A stretch of DNA of 27,238 bases from a virus. The position numbers and the translations under genes were made by a program. The stretch is from the IMG/VR virus record IMGVR_UViG_3300041403_001804, positions 1 through 27,238 of that record. One strand, given 5' to 3'. Every line of letters starts with the position of its first letter. Within the stretch, counting starts at the first letter, position 1. Of this stretch, positions 1 through 7,444 are shown one piece after another. Below the pieces are notes generated by a model. That model was not told the DNA's origin, did not search any database, and saw only the letters and a program-made list of their open reading frames with translations.

Positions 1-973
1 CGGGAATCGTGATCTGCGCCGGCTCGTCTTCAGGGATCAAGTAACCGACGTACTTCGGGAAGGCAGCAGTGGCGATGACGACGACAGTCGCCACCCACAA
101 CATGACCCGACTGAATCGCTGGAGCTTGAGATTAGGCGTTGCGCACGCGGATGCCGGGGCGCAGTGTGGCCTCCTGAAGTACACGAAGTAGAAGCCGGTC
201 CCGAGGAGAACGGCCGTGATACCAAGGAACAGCCAGCGGTACTGTTCGAACCACGCCGAGACGCCCCCGGCCGACACGCCGAAGGCAATGAGCAGCAGCG
301 GAATCCAGCAGCACGCAGACGCAGCAAGAGCGGAGAGCACCGAGCCGCCCACGGCCAGCATGCCTGTTCGCTGACCCTTGTCATTGGCATCGCCAGCCGT
401 GTCTGTGTTTGCGCAGCATTCGTGCATAGCTGTTCCTTCCGAGTCAGGTGCCGAATTGCAATGTGCTCCAGCGGCGCAGCAGTCGGCAGACTCCTCGTCG
501 ATGGCCGACACATCTTGTGTGCCGCCGTGTTCTGCCAGCGCTTGTTTCACGTACTTGCCCACCGTGCCGAGGCAACAGGATCCCTGGGGACTCTTCGTCT
601 CGCACCAGCATGCGTCCTTCATGCGCATCTTGATGTCGTCGAGGACGGTGCTCTGCCCGGTGTCCCGCACCTCGGCGTCGATCTCCTCGATCGTGTGATC
701 GAAGCAGTAGCAGACACGGCGCGGTGAGGTGCGCTCCTTCACGCCGACACGTACGGTGAGATCGCTCTTGGAGAACGCCGTGCCGTCGTCGCCGAAGTAG
801 ACGGTGTCACATTCGGCAGAGTCGCAGAAACGGTACTGCGCGTCGCCGATCCGGTGCGCTGCATCGGGTGTGAGCAGCGACTCGAGTGTGATGCGCTTGA
901 CCTTCTTGCCCTTCGTACTGCACTCGGGGCAATGTGTGGCTTGGGCGGTCGATGGTGTACTGGTGTTGGTCAT
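1..973 (-). CDS. CopZ-like zinc/[2Fe-2S] domain fused to MerT-type mercuric transporter (3' end cut by window)
   Basis: The frame read leftward from the ATG at 971-973 stays open for 324 residues to the window edge. Residues 13-80 resemble the zinc-binding domain of CopZ, with C15/C18 and C50/C55. Residues 86-140 resemble a BFD-type [2Fe-2S] domain, with C88/C90, C122/C124 and C133/C134. A Cys-rich linker (CC pairs at 165-166 and 186-187) leads to a MerT-like membrane domain: helices at about 204-236, 246-266 and 289-312, with the C221-C222 pair in the first helix that in MerT takes Hg(II) in through the inner membrane. The N-terminal part may buffer or pass on metal; this is inferred. The gene follows the repressor by 20 bp. 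An internal ATG (425-427, residue 183) preceded by AAGGA could also yield a separate MerT-like product. merA and merP are not seen. Confidence 0.85.
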   Translation of the reverse strand, partial: MTNTSTPSTAQATHCPECSTKGKKVKRITLESLLTPDAAHRIGDAQYRFCDSAECDTVYFGDDGTAFSKSDLTVRVGVKERTSPRRVCYCFDHTIEEIDAEVRDTGQSTVLDDIKMRMKDACWCETKSPQGSCCLGTVGKYVKQALAEHGGTQDVSAIDEESADCCAAGAHCNSAPDSEGTAMHECCANTDTAGDANDKGQRTGMLAVGGSVLSALAASACCWIPLLLIAFGVSAGGVSAWFEQYRWLFLGITAVLLGTGFYFVYFRRPHCAPASACATPNLKLQRFSRVMLWVATVVVIATAAFPKYVGYLIPEDEPAQITIP

Positions 974-993
974 GACTTTCGTTCTCTCTGGCG

Positions 994-1296
994 TCAGCCG
1001 TGCTTGAGCATTGATGCCAGCGCCGTCATCGCCTTGGCCATTCGGTCCTCGGCGTCTGGTTGGCCGCATGACGTCAGGCAGTTGAGCAACTCACCCTCGA
1101 CGAGTTTCACAGTCACCCGGTTGAGGGCCGAACGGACGGCAGCGGCCTGGGTCAGGATCTCGTCGCAGCAGCGTCGCTCCTCGACCATCCGTTTCACGGC
1201 GCGGACATGGCCCTCAATGCGGCTGAGGCCGTCAACGAGGCTCTTCATTGCTTCATCTGACAGGTATTCGTTCGGGTTGGCCTTGACTTTGGGCAT
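994..1296 (-). CDS. CsoR/RcnR/FrmR-family metal-sensing repressor
   Basis: A 100-residue all-helical protein of the DUF156 family. The signature segment around residues 24-45 (SRIEGHVRAVKRMVEERRCC) and the helix ending at C73 align with CsoR without gaps. Family members bind DNA in the apo form and release it when metal or another inducer binds at a Cys-His-Cys site. Here the equivalent positions are C44, E69 and C73, so the usual His is Glu, and an extra C43 is adjacent. This predicts altered metal preference; Hg(II) or another thiophilic metal fits the neighbouring MerT-like transporter, but that is inference. It is the first gene of the operon. GGAG lies 8 nt before the ATG, and a C/G-tract palindrome lies 25 nt upstream as the probable operator. 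Confidence 0.9.
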   Translation of the reverse strand: MPKVKANPNEYLSDEAMKSLVDGLSRIEGHVRAVKRMVEERRCCDEILTQAAAVRSALNRVTVKLVEGELLNCLTSCGQPDAEDRMAKAMTALASMLKHG

Positions 1297-1320
1297 AAGT
1301 GGTTCTCCGTCATGAACAAC

Positions 1321-1337
1321 ATCCCCCCCGGGGGGAT
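1321..1337. promoter_or_regulatory. Candidate CsoR-type operator
   Basis: A 17-bp perfect palindrome of C7 then G6 flanked by AT on each side lies 25 bp before the repressor start. CsoR/RcnR-family operators are typically C/G tracts flanked by A/T, so self-regulation of the metal operon is likely. On the minus strand a possible promoter, TTGACC then 17 nt then GATCAT, lies just upstream and would place the palindrome around the transcription start; the -10 match is weak. Confidence 0.6.
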
Positions 1338-1650
1338 ATATTCCATGATCGGCAAGATTCGATCAGAGGTCAAGCGAAGTCACAGGTGCGAGATTCATGG
1401 AGGAGCAGTTCCACGCCGCTCGTGGTGTGTCGGGCGAGTTGGCCGGGCATGAATCTACTCCTGGGAACGTCATTGACCCATAGTTCAATATTCAGGGCGA
1501 TGGCAGATCTCGGATCACGTGCGACAACGGTGCGCTAGACATAGCCCGACACGTTGGTTGGTGGCATCGAGCGTGCGACAACCTCGCCCCGACTGCAGAT
1601 ATAGACGGGTGAAACCCGCCCGTTGACAGCGGCGGCACGAGGACATGTCG
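1338..1650. other. Gene-free stretch, probable left junction of the mobile element
   Basis: About 310 bp with no convincing reading frame on either strand. It lies between the host-type metal operon (minus strand) and the recombinase module (plus strand), so the left attachment site should be here. I could not identify the core because the right end of the element is outside the window. The stretch also holds the first copy of the 31-bp element (1575-1605) and a 10-bp direct repeat (GTGCGACAAC) near 1518 and 1573. Confidence 0.4.
1575..1605 (+). promoter_or_regulatory. 31-bp module element, copy 1
   Basis: GCGACA, 19 bp containing TCGCCCC and CTGCAGA, then TATAGA. It lies 45 bp before the first start codon of the integration module. 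The same arrangement with identical spacing recurs at 8195 and 21014. The two hexamers resemble -35 and -10 boxes with a long spacer. A small hairpin (CGGGT/ACCCG) follows at about 1606-1618. Confidence 0.6.
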
Positions 1651-1923
1651 ATGCACGGACGCACATGCACCGCGGCAATGCCGCGAACGGGATCATCGCG
1701 CGCTGGCCGCATGTCGGTCAGGGAACGCCGCCGAGAACTCGCCGAGCTGATCGCGACCGGGCTTGCCCGGGCCATCGCGATTTGCGTTGAACCAGCCGCT
1801 GAATCGGCCGAGTCGGAAGAATCTGGCGTTGATGGACTTGCACTCTCTGCGACCTCGAGGCTCAGTGTCCACACGGGCGAGACGTCCGATCGGAACGAGT
1901 CCAAGGCCGGAGAGCGCGCATGA
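1651..1923 (+). CDS. Small protein of the DUF2924/recombinase module
   Basis: A 90-residue protein with a basic N-terminus, a helical segment around VRERRRELAELIATGLARAI, and an acidic tail ending in SATSRLSVHTGE. From memory, short proteins with this kind of helix and a closing 'TRLSV' segment often precede DUF2924 and large serine recombinase genes. Function is unknown. The start at 1651 is preferred over the ATG at 1645 because GAGGA lies 7 nt before it. The stop overlaps the next gene's start by 4 bp (ATGA), so the two are translationally coupled. Confidence 0.6.
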   Translation: MHGRTCTAAMPRTGSSRAGRMSVRERRRELAELIATGLARAIAICVEPAAESAESEESGVDGLALSATSRLSVHTGETSDRNESKAGERA

Positions 1924-2456
1924 CGACCAACACCAAGGAGAACGTGAAGCAGCAGATTGCCGTGCTCGACCGGATGCCGGTCCGGGAGCTTCAGGACAGG
2001 TACGCCGAGGTATTCGACGAACCGGCCCGGTCCGGCAACCGGCAGTGGCTGCTTCGGCGCGTTGCGTGGCGAATCCAGATGCTTGCAGAAGGCGATCTGG
2101 CCACGCGCGCAATGGAGCGCGCTCGCGAGCGGGCGCAGCACCTGGCTCGCGATGCGGACCTGCGTCTTCGCCCGCCGATCGCTCCTCCCGCTGTGCCGGA
2201 GAATGGTGCCAATGTCGTGTCTGGTCCGATGCAGGTCCATCGCGATGAGCGGATCCCGCCGCCCGGCACATTGCTGACGCGACGCTTCAAGGGACACGAC
2301 TACAAAGTGACCGTCCTCTCCGAAGGCTTCGAGTTCGACGGCGTCGCGTATCGATCACTCAGCGCCGTGGCACACGCCATCACCGGATCGCACTGGAACG
2401 GAATGTACTTTTTCGGCCTGGCCGAACGGAAGCGCAAGCGAGGGGCTGCGTCGTGA
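1920..2456 (+). CDS. DUF2924 domain protein
   Basis: A 178-residue basic protein. It has the DUF2924 hallmarks: an N-terminal segment with MPVRELQDRYAEVFDEPARSGNR followed by LLRRVAWRIQ, and a C-terminal segment with PPGTLLTRRFKGHDYKVTVL and FEFDGVAYRSLSAVAHAITGSHWNG. The closing part resembles the small domain thought to bind modified or recombination-site DNA, but its exact role is unknown. The family is almost always encoded directly before a large serine recombinase, as here, with GTGA overlap. It probably assists or directs recombination. Confidence 0.85.
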   Translation: MTTNTKENVKQQIAVLDRMPVRELQDRYAEVFDEPARSGNRQWLLRRVAWRIQMLAEGDLATRAMERARERAQHLARDADLRLRPPIAPPAVPENGANVVSGPMQVHRDERIPPPGTLLTRRFKGHDYKVTVLSEGFEFDGVAYRSLSAVAHAITGSHWNGMYFFGLAERKRKRGAAS

Positions 2457-4012
2457 GCCGGAACGGCGCAGTCAACCCGAAGCCGATTCGCTGCGCGATC
2501 TACACGCGCAAGAGCAGCGACGAGGGGCTGGAGCAAGACTTCAACTCGCTCGACGCCCAGCGCGATGCGGCCGAGTCATACATTGCCAGCCAGCGGGCCG
2601 AGGGCTGGACGTGCATCCCCGCCCGCTACGACGATGGCGGTTTCACCGGCGGCAACCTGGATCGGCCCGGAGTCCAGCGTCTGATGGCCGATATTGAGGC
2701 CGGGGTCATCGACTGCGTCGTGGTCTACAAAGTTGATCGACTGAGCCGGTCGCTGATCGACTTCGCTCGCATGTTGGAGGTCTTCGAGCAGAAAGGTGTC
2801 GCGTTCGTCTCGGTAACGCAGCAGTTCAACACGGCCAACTCGATGGGCCGGCTCATGCTGAACGTCCTCCTCTCGTTCGCACAATTCGAGCGCGAGGTCA
2901 TCTCTGAGCGCACCCGCGACAAGATCGCGGCGACCAAGCGCAAGGGCTTTTGGAGCGGCGGCCGTCCGGTGCTCGGCTACGACATCGAGCGCCGGCCCGG
3001 AGGCAATCGGCTCGTCGTCAACGATGCCGAGGCGTCGCAGGTCCGCCGCATCTTCGAGCTCTACCTCGAATGCGGGTCAGTGTCCCAGACGATCCGCCGC
3101 CTGGACGAGATGGGCTGGACCACGAAGCTATGGGTCACGAAACGTGGCCGTGAGATGGGGGGTCGGCCGTTTAACAAATCGCTGCTGTTCAATCTCCTCA
3201 CCAACGTCGCGTACCTCGGCAAGGTGAAACACAAGGAGGACGTCTACGACGGGCAGCACGATGCGATCATTGATGACGATCTCTTTCGGCGCGTGGAGCA
3301 GATGCTGAAGGCCAACCGCAGTGGTGACGGGCGCGGGAGCAGCAACAAGCACGGTGCGTTGTTGAAGGGTCTCGTCCGCTGTAAAGCGTGCGGTCGCTCC
3401 ATGATCCACCACTACGCTTCATCACGCCTGCAGTCCGGCACGGTCAAGTACTACCGCTACTACGTGTGCACCCGGGCGCAGAAGCGTGGCTGGGATGAAT
3501 GCCCAGGCCCGTCGCTTCCCGCGCCGGAACTCGAGCATTTCGTAGTGGACCAACTCCGATCAATCGGGCGCGACGATGCGCTGATGGCGGAGTCCGTTCG
3601 GGGCGCCCAAGATCAACTACGTGAGCGCGTTCATGCCCTCGACGCAGATCGAGCGAACACGATCGAGCAACTCGAGACGGCACGCGATGAGCTTCGCGGG
3701 TTGGTCGACAGCGGCCGCGACCGCAATGGATCCGGCGCTCGGGCAAGTGGGCTGCGCGAGGAGATCCGCGTGCTTTCGGCCGAGGACCGCCGGCAGACCA
3801 AACGTATCGCGGCAATGCAGGAGCGCCTGCTGGACGAAGACGAACTGGCTGGCGCGTTCGAGGCCTTCGACCCGATGTGGGACGCGCTGACCACGGCCGA
3901 ACGCGAACGATTGGTGCATCTGCTCGTTCGGAGCGTGGAGTACGACGCCGAGAACGAGGCGGTCAGCGTGTCGTTCCACGCGGCCGACGAGGAGGTTGAA
4001 TGTCCGACGTGA
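2453..4012 (+). CDS. Large serine recombinase (integrase)
   Basis: 519 residues with the full large serine recombinase layout. The N-terminal resolvase catalytic domain carries the nucleophile S21 in the Y-x-R-x-S motif and the downstream KVDRLSR motif near residue 95. A recombinase domain follows (about 165-290), then a zinc ribbon with Cys near 310, 313, 339 and 349. A coiled coil near 385-450 comes next; in this family it controls synapsis and integration direction. It would integrate and excise the element by cutting both DNA strands with a 5' phosphoserine link. It starts at GTG, overlapping the DUF2924 stop by 4 bp. No catalytic residue is visibly lost, so the element may still be mobile. 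Confidence 0.95.
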   Translation: MSRNGAVNPKPIRCAIYTRKSSDEGLEQDFNSLDAQRDAAESYIASQRAEGWTCIPARYDDGGFTGGNLDRPGVQRLMADIEAGVIDCVVVYKVDRLSRSLIDFARMLEVFEQKGVAFVSVTQQFNTANSMGRLMLNVLLSFAQFEREVISERTRDKIAATKRKGFWSGGRPVLGYDIERRPGGNRLVVNDAEASQVRRIFELYLECGSVSQTIRRLDEMGWTTKLWVTKRGREMGGRPFNKSLLFNLLTNVAYLGKVKHKEDVYDGQHDAIIDDDLFRRVEQMLKANRSGDGRGSSNKHGALLKGLVRCKACGRSMIHHYASSRLQSGTVKYYRYYVCTRAQKRGWDECPGPSLPAPELEHFVVDQLRSIGRDDALMAESVRGAQDQLRERVHALDADRANTIEQLETARDELRGLVDSGRDRNGSGARASGLREEIRVLSAEDRRQTKRIAAMQERLLDEDELAGAFEAFDPMWDALTTAERERLVHLLVRSVEYDAENEAVSVSFHAADEEVECPT

Positions 4013-4425
4013 CCGTGACCAAGCAGATTCATTTCTCGATGCGCAATCGTGGCCGCCGCGAGATGCGCGAGGGACCGAAGCCGGTCCCGCAGGTCACATG
4101 CGAGGGCCGCGTACCGCGCGTCGCCCGTCTCATGGCGCTAGCGATCAAGATCGACGGCTTGATCCAATCCGGCGCGATCACGGATCAGGCGGAGGCGGCA
4201 CGGCTCGGGCACGTCTCGCGGGCTCGGATGACGCAGATCATGAATCTTCTCCTGCTCGCGCCCGACATTCAGGAGCAGATTCTCAATCTGCCTCGAACGA
4301 TGCGCGGCCACGATCTCGTCGTCGAGACACACTTGAGATCGATCGTCCGTGAAATCAGCTGGTTACGACAGCGCGAGATGTGGCGCGGCTTGGTGGAGTC
4401 CGGCATGCCGCCGCAGGGGCGATGA
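4000..4425 (+). CDS. HTH protein of the recombinase module
   Basis: A 141-residue basic protein overlapping the recombinase stop by 13 bp. Its central part (about residues 45-92) is a ParB/KorB-like helix-turn-helix: QAEAARLGHVSRARMTQI followed by MNLLLLAPDIQEQIL. Small HTH proteins of this kind regularly follow DUF2924-recombinase pairs. It probably binds DNA at the attachment sites or acts as a recombination accessory factor; that is inference from position. The stretch after its stop up to 4556 holds only a 25-codon reading frame (4444-4521) with no support as a gene. Confidence 0.8.
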   Translation: MSDVTVTKQIHFSMRNRGRREMREGPKPVPQVTCEGRVPRVARLMALAIKIDGLIQSGAITDQAEAARLGHVSRARMTQIMNLLLLAPDIQEQILNLPRTMRGHDLVVETHLRSIVREISWLRQREMWRGLVESGMPPQGR

Positions 4426-4532
4426 TGGGGTCGATCCGATATCATGCTTGACATCGGCCTGTTCCACGCCCGTGAGCGTCTGGCCGAATCCTCAGGAGGC
4501 GGACTTCTGCCAGCGTAGACGTGCTGAATAGG

Positions 4533-4553
4533 GTCGCCTGATCTGGAGGCGAC
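4533..4553 (+). promoter_or_regulatory. Hairpin covering the ribosome binding site of the cargo operon
   Basis: GTCGCC and GGCGAC form a 6-bp stem with a 9-nt loop. The 3' arm contains part of the GGAGG ribosome binding site (4545-4549), which lies 7 nt before the ATG at 4557. Translation could be limited unless the hairpin opens. A TTGACA at 4448-4453 may be a -35 box, but no good -10 follows at the right distance. Confidence 0.35.
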
Positions 4554-4556
4554 TGC

Positions 4557-5330
4557 ATGGGTCATACGCTGCTCGGCGAACTGAAGAGGACGCGACGCTA
4601 CGAACAAGTAGTCGCTCTGCTCGCCGGCGGTGCCGACGCCCAGCAGGTTGCGCAGGCCGTCATTCAGATGGCCGAGCGCCACTTCAATCTTGCAGCGAAT
4701 GACAAAGCAGTCGTCGAGACGGTGTTTCTGTTGATGCAGTTGCCGGTAGCGGCACGATCGAGTGACTTTGAGAAGTCGCTGCGCCAGCATGGCATCGAGG
4801 TCTCCGCTGCGCCGACCGCCGATCAGTTGATTACAGCGGTCACTCAAGCGATCGATCAGAAACTGGCGGACAACCGAGGCCGAAGCGACCTTGGCGAGAT
4901 CGCGCAGAAGGCTGCCGCCGAGGCAATGAACCGACATCTACGAGAGCATCTCGGTCTGTTGTTCGATAACGCGCGGCCCGAGGACGTACGGGGCGCGTTG
5001 AAGGCTACGCACACACCGAAGAACTTCGGCGGCTTCGCACGGGTCTTCATTGGCACCATTGCAACGCATGTGCTGAACTACTTCCTCGGGCCGGCGATGA
5101 CCGACAACACGGGTGCGGGCGCGCGATTTCCAACACTCGCTGCAGCTCGCACATATCGCCAGGCGTTGAGCACGCATTGTTTCGAGGCGGCGAAGATCGT
5201 GGAGTCATTCTCCGGCGATTGGTATTCACAGGTGAAGCGGCCAGAGAAGGGCCTGACTCGTGAGGAGGTCGGCAAGTACGTGTACGGCGCGTTCCAGAAG
5301 CTCAATGCAGAACTGCGGCAGGGATTGTGA
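4557..5330 (+). CDS. Unrecognised partner protein of the QueC-like gene, candidate defence component
   Basis: 257 residues, mostly helical by appearance, with no motif I can assign. It begins Met-Gly, so Gly2 would be exposed after Met removal. Residues about 125-180 contain a mixed helical segment (HLREHLGLLFDNARPEDV, then FGGFARVFIGTIATHVLNYFLG). The C-terminal part (SFSGDWYSQVKRPEKGLTREEVGKYVYGAFQKLNAEL) looks folded and conserved-like. No signal peptide or clear membrane span is seen. It is coupled to the QueC-like gene 2 bp downstream, which suggests the two products act together. In Qat defence systems the QueC-like QatC works with a smaller partner, QatB, which also starts Met-Gly. I cannot show homology to QatB from sequence alone. 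Confidence 0.65.
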   Translation: MGHTLLGELKRTRRYEQVVALLAGGADAQQVAQAVIQMAERHFNLAANDKAVVETVFLLMQLPVAARSSDFEKSLRQHGIEVSAAPTADQLITAVTQAIDQKLADNRGRSDLGEIAQKAAAEAMNRHLREHLGLLFDNARPEDVRGALKATHTPKNFGGFARVFIGTIATHVLNYFLGPAMTDNTGAGARFPTLAAARTYRQALSTHCFEAAKIVESFSGDWYSQVKRPEKGLTREEVGKYVYGAFQKLNAELRQGL

Positions 5331-5332
5331 CG

Positions 5333-7366
5333 ATGGCGAACATTCGGCACATCATCTGCGGTGGACTCAGAGTCGCACGCGATGCGCGAGAAGCTGACAA
5401 ACCCCTGCGTCTCACCACGCAGGGCAAGGCGCCGAACACACGGCTTCAGTTGTCCGATCTCACGCGAGGCTTTGTGGCGAACATCCCTGAGGCGTTTCTC
5501 GACCTCCTCGAGATCGCCACGTATGTGTACGTTGCCGATCAGGCAGTCAAGCGCGGGTCTTACAAACTGGACGACATGGGGGAACGCTGGCGTCGTGAGC
5601 TGATCTTTGATATCCCCGTCCGGTGCCTGGACTTGTGGTCGAGTGCCGAAGTCACGCAGGAGCTGACATCGACACTCTCATTCCTGTCGGATGACGTATA
5701 CGAGTTCAGGTTTCATGAGTATCGGAAGGCACCGTCACCAGACGCCTACTTCCCGTTCGGCAAGGGGGAAGTCGCTACACAACCCGCACGCGTGGTCTTG
5801 TTCTCCGGTGGGTTGGACTCGCTTGGCGGTGCCATTGATGAAATCACGCAGCTCAGTGAGCCAATCGCGCTCCTTACCCACGAGCCATCGAAGAAGTTCC
5901 GGCCGCGCCAGCAGCTCTTACGGCAGCACCTCGATGATCGCGCTGCCGGTCCCAAGCCGTTACATGTCACGGTTGAGGTCAATAAGGCGAAGGCGCTGAA
6001 CAAGGAGTACACGCAGCGCAGCAGGTCTTTCTTGTACGCGAGCATGGCCGCTGCCGTCGCCGCTATGGCTGGGCTTCCGGGTATCCGGTTCTATGAGAAC
6101 GGCGTCATCAGCATCAACCTGCCGATCGCTGATGATGTGGTCGGTGGTCGCGCCACGAGGACGACGCACCCCAGGGTGTTGAACGGGTTTGAGCGACTAT
6201 TCACTGCGATCTCTGGAGACCGGTTCACGGTCGAGAACGGCTTCCTGTGGAAGACGAAGGCGGAGGTCATTCGTGGGATCGTCGGCGCGGGCTTCGGCAA
6301 CCTCATCGAAACGACGACCAGCTGTACGCATACCTGGCAATGGGAGAAGCAGTGGACGCACTGCGGCGTCTGTTCGCAGTGCATCGACAGGCGATTCGCC
6401 GTGCTCGCCGCGCAGGCGGAGAGCTTCGACCCTGGTGATCGATATCGCGCGGATCTGTTGCTCTCACCTCGACCTGACAACGAGCCACGCCGACTGTTGG
6501 CGAGCTATGTTGAAACCGCCCGACAGGTCGGTCTGATGAGCAAAGCTGAGTTCAAGGAGACGTTCGGCGACATCTACCGTGTCGCGGCGGAGCTGCCTGG
6601 CGCGGCCCATGAGAACATCGATCAGATCTGCGAGCTCTATCAGCGCCATGGTCGTGAGGTCGGACAGGCGCTCAGGTCAGCTGTGGCCGCCAATGGAACG
6701 ATGATCGCAAACGGTGAGTCTCCGGCCGACAGTCTCCTCCAACTGGTGCACGACATGAGCGTGCCGGCGGATGGCATGGTGAGTGCTGCAGTCGCTGATG
6801 TGACTACCAATTCGGAGCCAGAGTTCTTCTTTCGTCGTGAAGGGCCGGTGTGGTGGTATCGATTCAACGGCGATAGGCCCCGCGTCCTGTTGCCCTCACG
6901 AGGAGCTTCGTACCTGCACCTTCTCCTCTCCTCGCCCGGCACCGAGTTCTCCGTGGGGAAACTCATCCTCGCGTTGGCGAAGGATCCGAAGCAATATCAA
7001 TTCTCATCCGGCGATGAGGTGATGGATGATGAAGCACGAAGAGCAGTGTGGGCCGAATACCAGGACTACGCGAGACTGATCGAGGAAGCGGAGAAGCATG
7101 GCCACGAAGGCGAAGCCGATGGGCTGCGTGCGGAACAGGCAGAGCTGCTCTCTGAGATCAACAAGGCGGGCTACAAGAAGGTGCGAAAGCGGCTCGGCGA
7201 CGACACAGAACGACACAGAAGGTCGGTCGGAATGGCGCTGAAACGTGTGCGCGATAGCATTCGTGAGTTCGACGCGGAGTTCGCCGAACACCTGAAACGG
7301 CACGTTCGGGCGGGTCGCCACCCTCGGTACCTTGCTCCTGACGGTGTCGAGTGGGTGACGACGTAG
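5333..7366 (+). CDS. QueC-like PP-loop enzyme with C-terminal regulator-type domain, candidate defence enzyme
   Basis: 677 residues. The middle carries a QueC-type ATP pyrophosphatase domain: PP-loop SGGLDS at 158-163 and a zinc site C331, C344, C347, C350 in the CGxCxxCxxR arrangement. True QueC makes the deazaguanine preQ0 and is only about 220-240 residues. The N-terminal 145 residues are an extra domain I do not recognise. From about residue 495 to the end is a domain I recognise from the C-terminus of many bacterial regulators and adenylate-cyclase-type proteins: EGPVWWYRFNG, a winged-helix-like LHLLLSSPGTEFSVGKL, then a long coiled coil closing with FAEHLKRHVRAGRHPRYLAPDG. ATG 5333 is preferred over GTG 5327 because AGGGA lies 8 nt ahead. 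All key residues are present. A terminator follows. Confidence 0.8.
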   Translation: MANIRHIICGGLRVARDAREADKPLRLTTQGKAPNTRLQLSDLTRGFVANIPEAFLDLLEIATYVYVADQAVKRGSYKLDDMGERWRRELIFDIPVRCLDLWSSAEVTQELTSTLSFLSDDVYEFRFHEYRKAPSPDAYFPFGKGEVATQPARVVLFSGGLDSLGGAIDEITQLSEPIALLTHEPSKKFRPRQQLLRQHLDDRAAGPKPLHVTVEVNKAKALNKEYTQRSRSFLYASMAAAVAAMAGLPGIRFYENGVISINLPIADDVVGGRATRTTHPRVLNGFERLFTAISGDRFTVENGFLWKTKAEVIRGIVGAGFGNLIETTTSCTHTWQWEKQWTHCGVCSQCIDRRFAVLAAQAESFDPGDRYRADLLLSPRPDNEPRRLLASYVETARQVGLMSKAEFKETFGDIYRVAAELPGAAHENIDQICELYQRHGREVGQALRSAVAANGTMIANGESPADSLLQLVHDMSVPADGMVSAAVADVTTNSEPEFFFRREGPVWWYRFNGDRPRVLLPSRGASYLHLLLSSPGTEFSVGKLILALAKDPKQYQFSSGDEVMDDEARRAVWAEYQDYARLIEEAEKHGHEGEADGLRAEQAELLSEINKAGYKKVRKRLGDDTERHRRSVGMALKRVRDSIREFDAEFAEHLKRHVRAGRHPRYLAPDGVEWVTT

Positions 7367-7414
7367 CCGCTCCCAGGAAGACCGTAAGCAACCAGTAGTC
7401 AGTGAGTTGTGAAT

Positions 7415-7444
7415 GCCCGACGAGGTGGTGCTCGCCGGGCTTTT
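7415..7444 (+). terminator. Rho-independent terminator behind the cargo operon
   Basis: GCCCGACGAG and CTCGCCGGGC form a 10-bp stem with one A-C mismatch and a 6-nt loop, followed directly by TTTT. It isolates the two-gene cargo unit from the sigma factor gene. Confidence 0.8.

Noticed and set aside
37-513. 158-codon minus-strand frame near the left edge
   Set aside because: It lies in another frame of the CopZ-MerT fusion, which reads with domain matches through to the window edge; it is Ser/Arg-rich and not protein-like.
4444-4521. 25-codon open frame before the cargo operon
   Set aside because: No ribosome binding site at the expected distance and no conserved-looking feature; it is too short to support.
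4557-7366. Complete QatABCD or type IV CBASS system
   Set aside because: Only the QueC-like member is recognisable. No ATPase, TatD-like nuclease, CD-NTase or TGT-like gene is present in the window.
5333-7366. Housekeeping preQ0/queuosine synthesis or Dpd DNA modification gene
   Set aside because: The protein is almost three times the length of QueC with extra domains, and no QueD, QueE, FolE or DNA transglycosylase gene is nearby.
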